Of a DNA stretch of 64,000 nucleotides, positions 33,157 to 41,561 are shown one piece after another. The DNA comes from an uncultured Propionibacteriaceae bacterium (GTDB taxonomy: Bacteria > Actinomycetota > Actinomycetes > Propionibacteriales > Propionibacteriaceae): NCBI GenBank assembly GCA_938046585.1, contig CALIWR010000002.1, positions 1 through 64,000 on the forward strand. Reading direction: 5' to 3'. Within the stretch, counting starts at the first letter, position 1; every line of letters starts with the position of its first letter. Both the position numbers and the translations under genes were made by a program. The notes beneath the pieces were generated by a model. The model ran no database searches and had not been told where the DNA came from. It saw only the letters and a program-made list of their open reading frames with translations.

Positions 33157-36100
33157 TCAGGTGCTGGTCTCCACTTCCCGGGCCCAGCCAGCCACGGCTG
33201 GGACCGGGAAGTGACGCAGCCGGCGCAGCCGGACTCGCCAGGCCTCCTGCCAACCGGTCCGCTCGCCACCGATCTCAACCAGGGCGAGCGCCACCACCGC
33301 GGACACCGGGTCGTCACCCAGAACCGCGTCGGCCGCCATACCGAGCTGTTCCAGATCAGCCCTGGCCAGGTGGGATGCGTCCGAGATCACCTCGTGCAGG
33401 TGGGCTGCCAGCAACGGATCTGGCGCCAGCCGGGCCACCTGCAGCGCTCCCGGGGTCGGGTCAGCCGGGTTGATCGCGGCGACGGCGGCCGCTGGCAACC
33501 AGGGGCCAAAGGCCGGATATCGGCTGAGTCTTTCGGCCAGTTGACGCCAGTAGGGCCGTAGCCGGTCATCGGGCAGGTGCAACAGGTGCGACGTCAGCGT
33601 CTCCAGACGCCGCAGCAGTGGCAGGTCCTCCCGGTCTGTGGCATCTGGCTGGTCGGGGCCCAGGGCCCGGGCGGCCAGCTGCTCGGCCAGGGCCAGGGTT
33701 TCGGGCCAGCCCACTGCGTGCGCGATCCCTGTCACTAGCCCGTCCACGCAGGGCTGCCAGGCCCCGGCGCCGGCATCGAGGACCCGGGCGGTTAATGGTT
33801 CGATCAGCTTCGGCTGGATGGCGAGCCAGGCCCCGGCCCGGCCCAGCAACTCCGGGGTAGTACGGGCAGCGGCCAGAACCACCTCGGCATATCGGGCCCG
33901 GTGCCGCCGAGCCAGCTGGCACGGTCGGGTCTCGGTGAGGGCCCAGGCTTCCTCCCGGGTCTGGGTCAGTTCAGCCAGCCGGTCCCAGGCCCGGTCATCG
34001 TCGAGGAAGCCGCGCAGGGTACGGGCCAGTGCAATCCGGACGTCGCGGTGACTGTCGGTACCCACCGCATCCAACAGCAGATCCAGCGCCCCAGGCGGGC
34101 GGGCTGAGCCGAGCAGCCGAACCCCTTCTTTGAGCGAGGTCACCGTGGAGCCGGGACCGAGCAGGGTCCGCAGTGGGCTGAGGAGCTCGGCTGGGCGCAG
34201 GAACCGCAGACAGCGTGCCAACGCGTACACCGCAACCCGGGCCCGGTCATCGCCGCGGTGCGACAACAGCCGATCGACCGCGGCAGCCGGGTCATCGCTG
34301 CACGCCAAAGCCGCTAGGGCTGCTTCCTGCTGGGCCACATCCGGACTGTCCAGGAAGACCTGCAGCGGCTCAACCCCGATTCCCGGCAGCTGCCCGAGGC
34401 GCCGGATCGCCGCCGCCGCCTCCCAAGTGGAAGTACCGCGGCTGGTCGCGAGCCGGGCCAGCGCTGCCCCGTACGCCTCGACCTGCCGAGGCAGCCAGGT
34501 CGCGGTGCCGCTGTGGAGAAGGGGGACGTAAGGAATCTTCTGACGCCAAAATCTGCCACGCAGGGGCTTTGGCCGCCACAAGATGTCGAGTAGGTCTTGA
34601 CGGATGCCGAGTAGGGCCTCTTGGACTGGTTCCAGGGTGGCAGTGGACTCGTCTCGGCGCAGCACCTCGGCGACCCGGTCGCCACGGTTGGCTGGATCGC
34701 GAAGCCAGAATCCCAGCGCCTGGCGGATCAGCCAGTCGGCCGGAGCAGCGATCGCCTGCGCGAGTAACTGCTGCAGGTCAGGCTGCGCGAAGGCACGTTT
34801 CCCGAGCGCCTCGACCAGCGCCAACAAAAGCCGGAACTCGCCCCGTTCGGCGGTGATCCGCAACCGCGGCAGCAGCGCGGCGATGATCGGATCCTCGGCG
34901 CCTCGGGGCAGAGCGACCAGCGACGGCACCCAGGTGGTCTGGTCCGGGCCGCAGAGCCGGTCCAGGATGACGAGGTGCTCGCCGATTCGGGCTGGGTCCT
35001 GCTCGGCCGCGTACCGGATCGCTCGCCAGCAGTGTTCCTGCAGCAGGTGCATAGTGGTGGGGGAGGTGTCCCGGGCCGAGACCACAGCCTGGCTGAATCG
35101 GTCCAGCGGCCCCAGCGGGCCGGTGGCGGACAGGCTGATCGGGGCCTCGGCGAGCCCTTGGGCAGCGGCCATCCGGACCGGGTCCTGCTCGTTGTGTAGC
35201 CGGTCGAGCAGGTCCATCGCGGCCGCCCAGGCGTCGTGGCGACGTTCTCGGCCGGCGGCCCGCAGCAGTTCCCGGTAGGCCTGGGCGCGCTCATCGGGAT
35301 TGGCGCTGCGTCGGTATGGCTCAAGCAACGGCAGCGCCTGCTGGTAGGGCAGATACCCGGCGGCCCGCATCAGCCGGGTCGGATCGTCGGCTATGGCGGG
35401 GCGCGCCAGCAGCCGCTCAGCCTCGGCATGACGCAAGACGTGGGGGAGAACGTCGAGCAGCTCATCGGGCCGGTCGTCCGCGGCCTGACCGGCGGTGAGC
35501 CGGGTGAACACTTCGCCGCGCTGCGAGGGCGGCATGGCCCGCAGCAGCGTGACCAGCTGCTGGGGGTGGGCCCGGCGGGCCAGCCGGAGCCGATCGTCGA
35601 TGCTGAGCTGGGCAAGGCCGCGTACCAGGGTACGGGGCAGTCGTTGCGGCCAGGGGCGCAGCGGATCGGTGAGCAGGGCCGCGACTCGCGCCGGGGCCCG
35701 GCGCAGCAGTGAACCCAGCACCCGCAGCATCCTGGTTGACAGGGGCTCGTCCGGGTTCTCCTCCACCAACCGCAGGAGCCGTTCTGGGTCGTGGGCGGCC
35801 AGCTCAGGCAGGGCCGGGTCGGCCCAGGCCCACCAGTGCTGCCGGACCGGCTGGGGGGCATCGGTGATCTGTCGGGCCAGGTGATCGAGAACCAGCTGCG
35901 GGTGCTGCCGGGCCAGTCGAACGACGTTCGGGACTAGGTCGGCCAGATCCTCCAGCAGCGCGGCCGTGACCGGGGCACTGGCGGATGCCAGTAACCGGGC
36001 CCGGGCCTGGTCGCTGATCGGTCGGGCCAGGATTTGGTCCGCCACCTGGCGTCCGAGTTCGCCGGATAAGCGGCGGCGCAGTCCGGCCTGCTCAACCGCC

Positions 36101-36411
36101 GAGGCTGCCAGGTAGTGCTCGGTGAGGTGGGTCGGGTCGGTCGCCGGCAGCGGGAGCCGGCGTCCGGCTGCCTGGCGGACTCGAGGCGACGGGCTGTCCA
36201 GCGCCGCCACCAGTCGCTGCGGCAGCATGCCAGGGTCTAGCAGGGTCAGCACCTGGTGGTAGTCACTGGTCTGGGCGATCTCGTCCAGCAGGGTGGGCAG
36301 ACCCGGATCGGTGGCGTGGTCTCGCGTCAGCCCCACCATCCGGCGGCAGCGCTGGGCGTGGGTCATGGCGTCGAGTTCGACGAGCAGCGTGGTCGCGGAC
36401 GGCAGAGACAT
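33157..36411 (-). CDS. 1084-aa HEAT-repeat protein
   Basis: The start is placed at ATG 36411 (MSLPSATTLL); an in-frame start 27 bases up is possible. The protein consists almost wholly of alternating amphipathic helices in units of 30-40 residues, for example VAALDSPSPRVRQAAGRRL, VDRLLSHRGDDRARVAVYAL and LLDAVGTDSHRDVRIALARTL, the pattern of HEAT/PBS-type repeats. No membrane helix, nuclease or kinase motif is seen. HEAT scaffolds bind proteins or nucleic acids; the partner here is unknown and no operon context exists, since ArsR lies divergently upstream. Arg and Leu content is very high even for this genome. Confidence 0.75.
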   Translation of the reverse strand: MSLPSATTLLVELDAMTHAQRCRRMVGLTRDHATDPGLPTLLDEIAQTSDYHQVLTLLDPGMLPQRLVAALDSPSPRVRQAAGRRLPLPATDPTHLTEHYLAASAVEQAGLRRRLSGELGRQVADQILARPISDQARARLLASASAPVTAALLEDLADLVPNVVRLARQHPQLVLDHLARQITDAPQPVRQHWWAWADPALPELAAHDPERLLRLVEENPDEPLSTRMLRVLGSLLRRAPARVAALLTDPLRPWPQRLPRTLVRGLAQLSIDDRLRLARRAHPQQLVTLLRAMPPSQRGEVFTRLTAGQAADDRPDELLDVLPHVLRHAEAERLLARPAIADDPTRLMRAAGYLPYQQALPLLEPYRRSANPDERAQAYRELLRAAGRERRHDAWAAAMDLLDRLHNEQDPVRMAAAQGLAEAPISLSATGPLGPLDRFSQAVVSARDTSPTTMHLLQEHCWRAIRYAAEQDPARIGEHLVILDRLCGPDQTTWVPSLVALPRGAEDPIIAALLPRLRITAERGEFRLLLALVEALGKRAFAQPDLQQLLAQAIAAPADWLIRQALGFWLRDPANRGDRVAEVLRRDESTATLEPVQEALLGIRQDLLDILWRPKPLRGRFWRQKIPYVPLLHSGTATWLPRQVEAYGAALARLATSRGTSTWEAAAAIRRLGQLPGIGVEPLQVFLDSPDVAQQEAALAALACSDDPAAAVDRLLSHRGDDRARVAVYALARCLRFLRPAELLSPLRTLLGPGSTVTSLKEGVRLLGSARPPGALDLLLDAVGTDSHRDVRIALARTLRGFLDDDRAWDRLAELTQTREEAWALTETRPCQLARRHRARYAEVVLAAARTTPELLGRAGAWLAIQPKLIEPLTARVLDAGAGAWQPCVDGLVTGIAHAVGWPETLALAEQLAARALGPDQPDATDREDLPLLRRLETLTSHLLHLPDDRLRPYWRQLAERLSRYPAFGPWLPAAAVAAINPADPTPGALQVARLAPDPLLAAHLHEVISDASHLARADLEQLGMAADAVLGDDPVSAVVALALVEIGGERTGWQEAWRVRLRRLRHFPVPAVAGWAREVETST

Positions 36412-36507
36412 GCCGACATCATCACAGCTGGCACGCACAGTCGTCGCGGGGTGGTCGGCGATGGCTGTCAGCGCCCGGTGGGCGAGACCGGAGGAGAACC
36501 CCAGTGC

Positions 36508-36532
36508 TAATATCTGCGTATGAATGCGGATA
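36508..36532 (+). promoter_or_regulatory. ArsR/SmtB-type operator and -10 overlapping the arsR start
   Basis: TAATAT (36508-36513) serves as a likely -10 and would place transcription start at or next to ATG 36520, giving a leaderless message. An imperfect palindrome, TATCTGCGTAT/GAATGCGGATA (36511-36532; seven of eleven symmetrical pairs match), covers both. ArsR/SmtB repressors typically bind such sites and release on metal binding. Confidence 0.5.
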
Positions 36533-36885
36533 ACGAGATTCGTGGTGTTCGTCCTTCCGCGGAGTACGTCGACTTGGCCGCCGAAGTGTTCGGACTGCTC
36601 TGCGATCCCACCCGGATCAGGATCATCCTCGCGCTCCGAGATGCCGACGAATTGCCGGTCAACGCCTTAGCGGAGATCGTGGGCAAGAAACCTTCGGGGG
36701 TCTCCCAACACCTGGCCCGGCTCCGGATGGCCCGGATGGTCACAACCCGCCAGGCGGGCACCAGCGTGCTTTACCGGCTCGTCGATGAGCACGCGGTAGC
36801 GCTGGTGACCGAGGCGATCAACCAGGCCGAACATGCCGTCGCGACCGGACAGACCCCACGCCACCATCGCGCGCCCGATCAATAA
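36520..36885 (+). CDS. ArsR/SmtB-family metal-sensing repressor
   Basis: A 121-residue winged-helix regulator: VFGLLCDPTRIRIILALRDADELPVNALAEIVGKKPSGVSQHLARLRMARMV (recognition helix KPSGVSQHLARLR) and RQAGTSVLYRLVD for the wing. The last helix DEHAVALVTEAINQAEH keeps Asp, His and a final His in the alpha5 metal pattern of the SmtB/NmtR group, though the third position is Gln. A cobalt/nickel/zinc-type sensor is therefore possible, not certain. It begins the pair with an MFS exporter and its own operator overlaps the start. The message is probably leaderless. Confidence 0.85.
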   Translation: MNADNEIRGVRPSAEYVDLAAEVFGLLCDPTRIRIILALRDADELPVNALAEIVGKKPSGVSQHLARLRMARMVTTRQAGTSVLYRLVDEHAVALVTEAINQAEHAVATGQTPRHHRAPDQ

Positions 36886-36889
36886 GCCC

Positions 36890-38113
36890 ATGCTGCAGGT
36901 CCTGAGGAACCCCACCTACGCGAGGCTGTTCAGCGCGCAGGTCATCGCCCTGATCGGTACTGGTCTGCTCACCGTCGCCCTCGGCCTACTCGCTTTCGAC
37001 ATCGCGGGCAGCGACGCCGGTGTCGTGATGGGCCTAGCCATGACCATCAAAATGGTCGCCTACGTGGCCGTCTCGCCCATCATGATCGCAGTCGTGGCGC
37101 GCCTGCCACGCAAGCTCGTCCTGATCGGTGCGGATCTGATCCGCGCGGGCATCGCGATGACGCTGCCGTTCGTTACCGAGGCGTGGCAGGTCTATCTGCT
37201 GATCTTCGTGCTCCAGTCGGCCTCTGCGACGTTCACCCCAACCTTCCAGGCCATCATCCCTTCGGTGCTGCCCGACGAGGGCGAATACACCCAGGCTCTG
37301 TCGTTGTCGCGGCTGGCCTCCGACATGGAGGCGCTGGTCAGCCCCATGCTCGCAGCTGTCCTCCTGACTGTGATCAGCTTCCACCGCCTCTTCCTCGGCA
37401 CCGTCGTCGGGTTCCTGGTCTCAGCGGCGCTGGTGATCGCCTCCCGGTTCCCGCCTGTCGATGCGCCACCACCGGCACGATTCCGCGACCGACTCACTCG
37501 CGGGGCGCGGATCTTCTGGGCCAGTTCCGAGCTACGTGGCCTGATGGGGCTGAACCTGGTCGTGGCCACCACGACAGCCATGGTCATCGTCAACACCGTT
37601 GTGCTGGTGCAGGACCAACTCGGCCGGTCACAGTCGGATGTCGCCCTGATCCTCGCTTTCAACGGTGGCGGTTCTATGGTCGTCGCCCTCGGCATGCCCC
37701 GGTTGCTCAACCGTCTCCCCGACCGGAGGGTGATGCTCGCCGGAGGTACGGCGCTGCCCGTCCTGCTGCTCGCAGTAGCCGATGTGATCGGATGGGCGGC
37801 CGGTATCGTCCAGTGGGCCCTGCTGCTGGGGCTGTGGGCGCTGCTCGGTGCGGCGACCTCGATGATCCTGACACCGTCGGCGCGGCTGCTGCGCAGGAAC
37901 AGCACCGAACAGAACCGGCCCGCGGTGTACGCCGCGCAGTTCTCCCTCTCCCACGCCTGCTTCCTGATCACCTATCCGCTGGCCGGAGCCCTGGGTGCCG
38001 TGATCGGTCTCCAGGCTGTGGCGTTCGTACTCGTCGTGACTGGCCTAGGTGGACTGTCGGCGGTGGTGGTGGCCTGGCGCAGGACAGCCCCCATATCCAC
38101 CGGGTGCCACTGA
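36890..38113 (+). CDS. MFS transporter linked to ArsR
   Basis: About 407 residues from ATG 36890, five bases after the arsR stop; an earlier ATG at 36833 overlaps arsR and adds a hydrophilic tail. Twelve hydrophobic segments start with LRNPTYARLFSAQVIALIGTGLLTVALGLLAFDIAG. The VIAVVARLPRKLVLIGADLIRA loop replaces the classical MFS loop-2 motif. Proteins of this type beside ArsR regulators are commonly metal or organic-toxin exporters. Derepression on metal binding would turn on both genes together. Substrate is not known. Confidence 0.85.
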   Translation: MLQVLRNPTYARLFSAQVIALIGTGLLTVALGLLAFDIAGSDAGVVMGLAMTIKMVAYVAVSPIMIAVVARLPRKLVLIGADLIRAGIAMTLPFVTEAWQVYLLIFVLQSASATFTPTFQAIIPSVLPDEGEYTQALSLSRLASDMEALVSPMLAAVLLTVISFHRLFLGTVVGFLVSAALVIASRFPPVDAPPPARFRDRLTRGARIFWASSELRGLMGLNLVVATTTAMVIVNTVVLVQDQLGRSQSDVALILAFNGGGSMVVALGMPRLLNRLPDRRVMLAGGTALPVLLLAVADVIGWAAGIVQWALLLGLWALLGAATSMILTPSARLLRRNSTEQNRPAVYAAQFSLSHACFLITYPLAGALGAVIGLQAVAFVLVVTGLGGLSAVVVAWRRTAPISTGCH

Positions 38114-38165
38114 CACCCGTCGGTCTGCGTACCGTAGTCGGGGCCGGCCACTAGGCTGTCGCGTC

Positions 38166-39236
38166 GTGGCTCTCACCATTGGCATCGTGGGTCTTCCCAA
38201 CGCGGGCAAGTCGACCCTGTTCAACGCGCTCACCAGGAACAACGTCTTGGCGGCGAACTATCCATTTGCGACGATCGAGCCGAATACCGGGGTGGTGGGG
38301 GTGCCCGAACCCCGTCTGCAGGTGCTGGCCGAGATGTTCAGCTCGGCCCGGACCGTGCCGGCGACGGTCACCTTCGTCGACATCGCGGGGATCGTACGCG
38401 GCGCCAGCACCGGCGAGGGGATGGGCAACGCCTTCCTCGCCCACATCCGAGAAGCCGATGCGATCTGCCAAGTGACCAGGGTGTTCACTGATCCGGACGT
38501 GACCCATGTGGATGGGGCCGTGAATCCGGCCTCGGATCTGGAGACGATCTCGACCGAGTTGATCCTGGCCGATCTGCAGACCTTGGAGAAGGCCTTGCCG
38601 CGGGTCGAGAAAGAGGCCCGGATCAAGAAGGAAACCCGCCCCATGCTGGAGGCGATGCAGGCCGCCCAACAGGTCCTCGCCGAGGGGCGTGGGGTCTTCC
38701 ACTCCGGCCTCGATCTGGGCCTGCTGCGGGACTTCTTCCTGCTGACGGCCAAGCCTTATCTGTACGTGTTCAACTGTGATGCCGATGAGCTGGCCGACGA
38801 GGATCTGAGACAGCGGATGCGGGATTTGGTGGCGCCGGCCGAGGCAGTGTTCCTGGACGCCAAATTCGAATCGGAACTGATTGACCTTGACGTCGACGAG
38901 GCCCAGGCTTTTCTCGCGGATGCCGGCGTGTCTGAGCCGGGCTTGGAGGTGCTGGCCCGGGTCGGCTATCAGACTCTGGGCCTGCAGTCGTACCTAACCG
39001 CCGGACCGAAGGAGGCCCGAGCCTGGACCATTCGTAAGGGCTGGACCGCCCCCCAGGCCGCCGGGGTAATCCACACCGACTTCGAGAAGGGCTTCATCAA
39101 GGCTGAGATCATCTCCTACGACGACCTGGTCGCCGCCGGCTCGATGACCGCCGCCCGCTCCGCCGGCAAAGTCCGCATCGAAGGCAAGGACTACGTGATG
39201 GCTGACGGTGACGTCGTCGAGTTCCGTCACAGTTGA
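38166..39236 (+). CDS. ychF: YchF/Ola1-type redox-regulated ATPase
   Basis: A 356-residue Obg-family P-loop protein counted from GTG 38166 (MALTIGIVGLPNAGKSTLFNALT); an earlier in-frame start at 38049 adds only random residues. G1 is GLPNAGKST, G3 DIAGIVRGAS, and the G4 position is VFNCDADELAD in place of NKxD, as in the ATP-preferring YchF group. The C-terminal TGS-like domain is present (LQSYLTAGPKEARAWTIRKGWTAPQAAGVIHTDFEKGFIKAE and YVMADGDVVEFRHS). It binds ribosomes and the proteasome/oxidative-stress machinery in other organisms. The mobile element begins right after its stop. Confidence 0.95.
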   Translation: MALTIGIVGLPNAGKSTLFNALTRNNVLAANYPFATIEPNTGVVGVPEPRLQVLAEMFSSARTVPATVTFVDIAGIVRGASTGEGMGNAFLAHIREADAICQVTRVFTDPDVTHVDGAVNPASDLETISTELILADLQTLEKALPRVEKEARIKKETRPMLEAMQAAQQVLAEGRGVFHSGLDLGLLRDFFLLTAKPYLYVFNCDADELADEDLRQRMRDLVAPAEAVFLDAKFESELIDLDVDEAQAFLADAGVSEPGLEVLARVGYQTLGLQSYLTAGPKEARAWTIRKGWTAPQAAGVIHTDFEKGFIKAEIISYDDLVAAGSMTAARSAGKVRIEGKDYVMADGDVVEFRHS

Positions 39237-39278
39237 GCATGACGCAGTAACCTTGGAGGCATGACGACGTCTGCCTCC

Positions 39279-39368
39279 CGTTCCGCCGCGCCCATGCGGG
39301 CTGCGGTGACCGGGTGGCGTAGCTGGATGGCGAGGTTGACGTTCCGCCGCGCCCATGCGGGCTGCGGT
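39279..39368. repeat. 29-bp direct repeat spanning the integrase start
   Basis: Identical 29-base copies at 39279-39307 and 39340-39368, 61 bases apart, both containing CCGCCGCGCCCATGCGGG. The second carries the first codons of the integrase (ATG 39355). The first would carry the same codons in a longer frame starting at ATG 39261, but the 61-base step breaks that frame. Confidence 0.85.
39313..39322 (+). other. candidate left attachment core (GGTGGCGTAG)
   Basis: The 10-mer GGTGGCGTAG is present here, between the two 29-bp repeats, and again at 55126-55135 at the other end, in the same orientation. Flanks are weakly alike (CCG before and T-GA after). Serine integrases recombine at short shared cores with dissimilar arms, so these could be attL and attR. 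Chance identity over such intervals cannot be excluded. Confidence 0.3.
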
Positions 39369-40870
39369 CTACCTGCGGATCAGCCAGGACCCCGACGGCA
39401 CGGGACTGGCCATCGACCGCCAGCGCGAGGACTGCATGGCGATCGTGAAGGCGAACGGCTGGACGCTGGTCGACGAGCCGCCGTACGAGGACACCGAGAG
39501 CGCCTCGGACGCACGCAAGGAGCGGCCGCACTACAACCGGCTCATCGCTGACTACGACGCCGGGAAGTTCGGCGCCCTGGTCTGCTACGACCTGGACCGC
39601 CTCACCCGTCAGCCGCGGCAACTGGAAGACTGGATCGACCGCGCCGAGCAGCGTGGCCTGGTCATCGTCACCGCCAACGGGGAGGCGGACCTGCGCACCG
39701 ACGGCGGCCGCATGTACGCCCGCGTGAAAGCCGCCGTGGCCAAGGCTGAGGTGGAGCGCAAGAGCCAGCGCCAGATCCGCGCCCATGTCCAGCGCTCGTC
39801 GCTGGGCAAGCCCCCCCAAGGGGGTCCGCCCCCTCGGCTACGACCTCGACGGCGGCACGATCGAGCACGAGCGCGACGCCGTGAAGGCCATCTACAAGGC
39901 GTTCATGGCCGACTACTCCATCCGCGCCATCGCCCGTGCGCTGTCGGGCCAGACGGGCCCAGACGTTGCCGCCGGAGTTCCCCACGTGCAGGCCCACACG
40001 CTCACGCTGGCCATCGAGCGCAACGCCCGGCGCGTGACCAAGGGCCTCCCGGCGCGCGACCTGCCCGAGACCCGGGGCTGGCACTCTTCGACCGTGCTGG
40101 GCATCCTGCGAAACCCCCGCTACGCGGGCTACTCGGTCTACACCTCCAAGACCGAGCTGGCTCGCGGTGAGCGCCGTCGGGTCTGGCGGGACTCCATCGT
40201 CCGCGATCCCGAGACCAACGAGCCCGTCATGGGCCGCTGGGAGGCATTCATCGACCCCGACGAGTGGGAGCGGGTGCAGACCATCCTCGACAACCCCGGG
40301 CGCAAGACCAACAAGGAGGGCACCGAGCGCAAGCACCTCGGCTCCGGCATCTACGTGTGCGGTCTGTGCGGGGCGACGATGACCAGTGCGAGCCGTGGCT
40401 ACCGATGCCGCCGGGGCTGCTTCAACCGCACCGGCAAGCCCATCGACCAGCTGGTGCGGGCCACCATCGCGGACGTGCTGGCCGATCCCGAGCTGCACGA
40501 GAAGGTCGTGCCCGACAATGGACCCCGGCTCCAGCTCGTCGCCGCTGACATCGCCAAGGCCGAGCACCGCATCGCCCGTGCCCAGCGCGACTACGACGAG
40601 GAGTTCATCGAAGGCGTCGATCTCAAGCGCGTCCGTGCCGAGCAGAACGCGATCATCGCCGAGCTGATCGAGGAGCGGACTCGACTTCTTGCCCCCACCG
40701 GGCTGGCGTCCTTGCTGGCCGACGGCAACGCCTCGGAGCGCTTCCTCAAGGCCGGTCTGGGCGCCCAGCGCGCCACCATCGAGCTGCTGGCCAAGATCAC
40801 CGTGTTCCCGTCGCAGCAGGGCCGCAAGGGCTTCGACCCGGCATCGGTGGACATCGAGCCGAGGTTCTAG
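39355..40870 (+). pseudogene. large serine integrase, interrupted by a 1-base frameshift
   Basis: The first 153 codons (39355 to about 39812) encode a resolvase-type catalytic domain with Ser10 in YLRISQDPDG, REDCMAIVKANGW, CYDLDRLTRQPRQLEDWI and the DGGRMYARVKAAVAKAEVE helix. The frame then changes at a run of seven C (39811-39817): with six C the protein continues as PPKGVRPLGYDLDGGTIEHERDAV into the Recombinase domain, a zinc ribbon (CGLCGATM and CRRGC) and a coiled coil, ending at 40870. The full product would be about 505 residues, normal for phage/ICE integrases. Either the gene is dead, the run is a sequencing error, or slippage on C7 restores it. It is the only integrase-type gene at this end. 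Confidence 0.85.
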
Positions 40871-40959
40871 TCGCGCCGGCAGTAGCCGCGCCAGCGCGGC
40901 CGGGAGCGTGCCTGAGACCGGGGGAGAAGTTCTCCCGGCCGGCCGAGAGGAGCGCTCCC

Positions 40960-41517
40960 ATGACCACCGAGACCACCCCCACGATGTCGCTGCGCGTGTG
41001 GCCCGGGTGCTTGTCCTGCTACAACGCCGGCCAGCTCGTGGGCACCTGGATCGACGCGGCCGACGCCGGCGAGCTGACCATCGAGAAGCTGCACGAGCTG
41101 GCTGGTGCGCCGCTCAGAGTGGGCTGCGAGGAGATGCTCTGCCTCGATGGAGATGGCCCGTGGCCCGACTTCCACGAGATGGGCCTCCAGGGGGCCCAGG
41201 AGTGGGCTGACGCGTACGCAGAGGTCGAGCCGCACCTGTGGCCCGCGCTCTCCGCATGGGTCGCCAGCGGGGCGTACGTGGCCGCTGGGAACGGCTCCGT
41301 GCCCGTGCCGAGCGACTTCATCGACCACCTCCACGGCGAGTTCGACAGCTGGGCCGACTTCGTCGAGCACTGGCTCACCGAGACCGACTACTTCGACCAT
41401 TGGCCCGAGGCCGCGCAGACGTACTTCGACGCCGAGAAGTTCGGCCGGGATCTCGCGTTCGACTTCACGACGATGCCCTCGCCCGCGGGTGGGATCTTCG
41501 TCTTCTCGAATCCCTGA
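40960..41517 (+). CDS. ardA: antirestriction protein ArdA
   Basis: A 185-residue acidic protein with ArdA features: VWPGCLSCYNAGQLVGTWIDA at the start, WPDFHEMGLQGAQEWADAYAEV, YVAAGNGSVPVPSDFIDHLHGEFDSWADFVEHWL and a C-terminal YFDAEKFGRDLAFDF ending. ArdA mimics bent B-DNA, binds type I restriction enzymes and protects a mobile element when it enters a new host. The ribosome site GAGAGGAG precedes ATG 40960. It is transcribed opposite to the relaxase operon, with a strong stem-loop between. It pairs logically with the element's own R-M-like genes. Confidence 0.9.
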   Translation: MTTETTPTMSLRVWPGCLSCYNAGQLVGTWIDAADAGELTIEKLHELAGAPLRVGCEEMLCLDGDGPWPDFHEMGLQGAQEWADAYAEVEPHLWPALSAWVASGAYVAAGNGSVPVPSDFIDHLHGEFDSWADFVEHWLTETDYFDHWPEAAQTYFDAEKFGRDLAFDFTTMPSPAGGIFVFSNP

Positions 41518-41527
41518 GCCTGACCCT

Positions 41528-41556
41528 GATCCCCGTGGCCGATGGCCACGGGGATC
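41528..41556. terminator. bidirectional terminator between ardA and the relaxase gene
   Basis: A perfect 13-bp inverted repeat, GATCCCCGTGGCC (41528-41540), loop GAT, GGCCACGGGGATC (41544-41556), then CTCTTT on the plus side. It lies in the 44 bases between the two convergent stops. Confidence 0.85.
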
Positions 41557-41561
41557 CTCTT

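Noticed and set aside
32015..33253. 412-codon minus-strand frame opposite the LLM oxidoreductase
   Set aside because: No family pattern, and it is the antisense of a well-supported gene.
39279..39368. 29-bp direct repeat as attL/attR
   Set aside because: Both copies are at the same end of the element and contain integrase coding sequence, so they cannot flank it.
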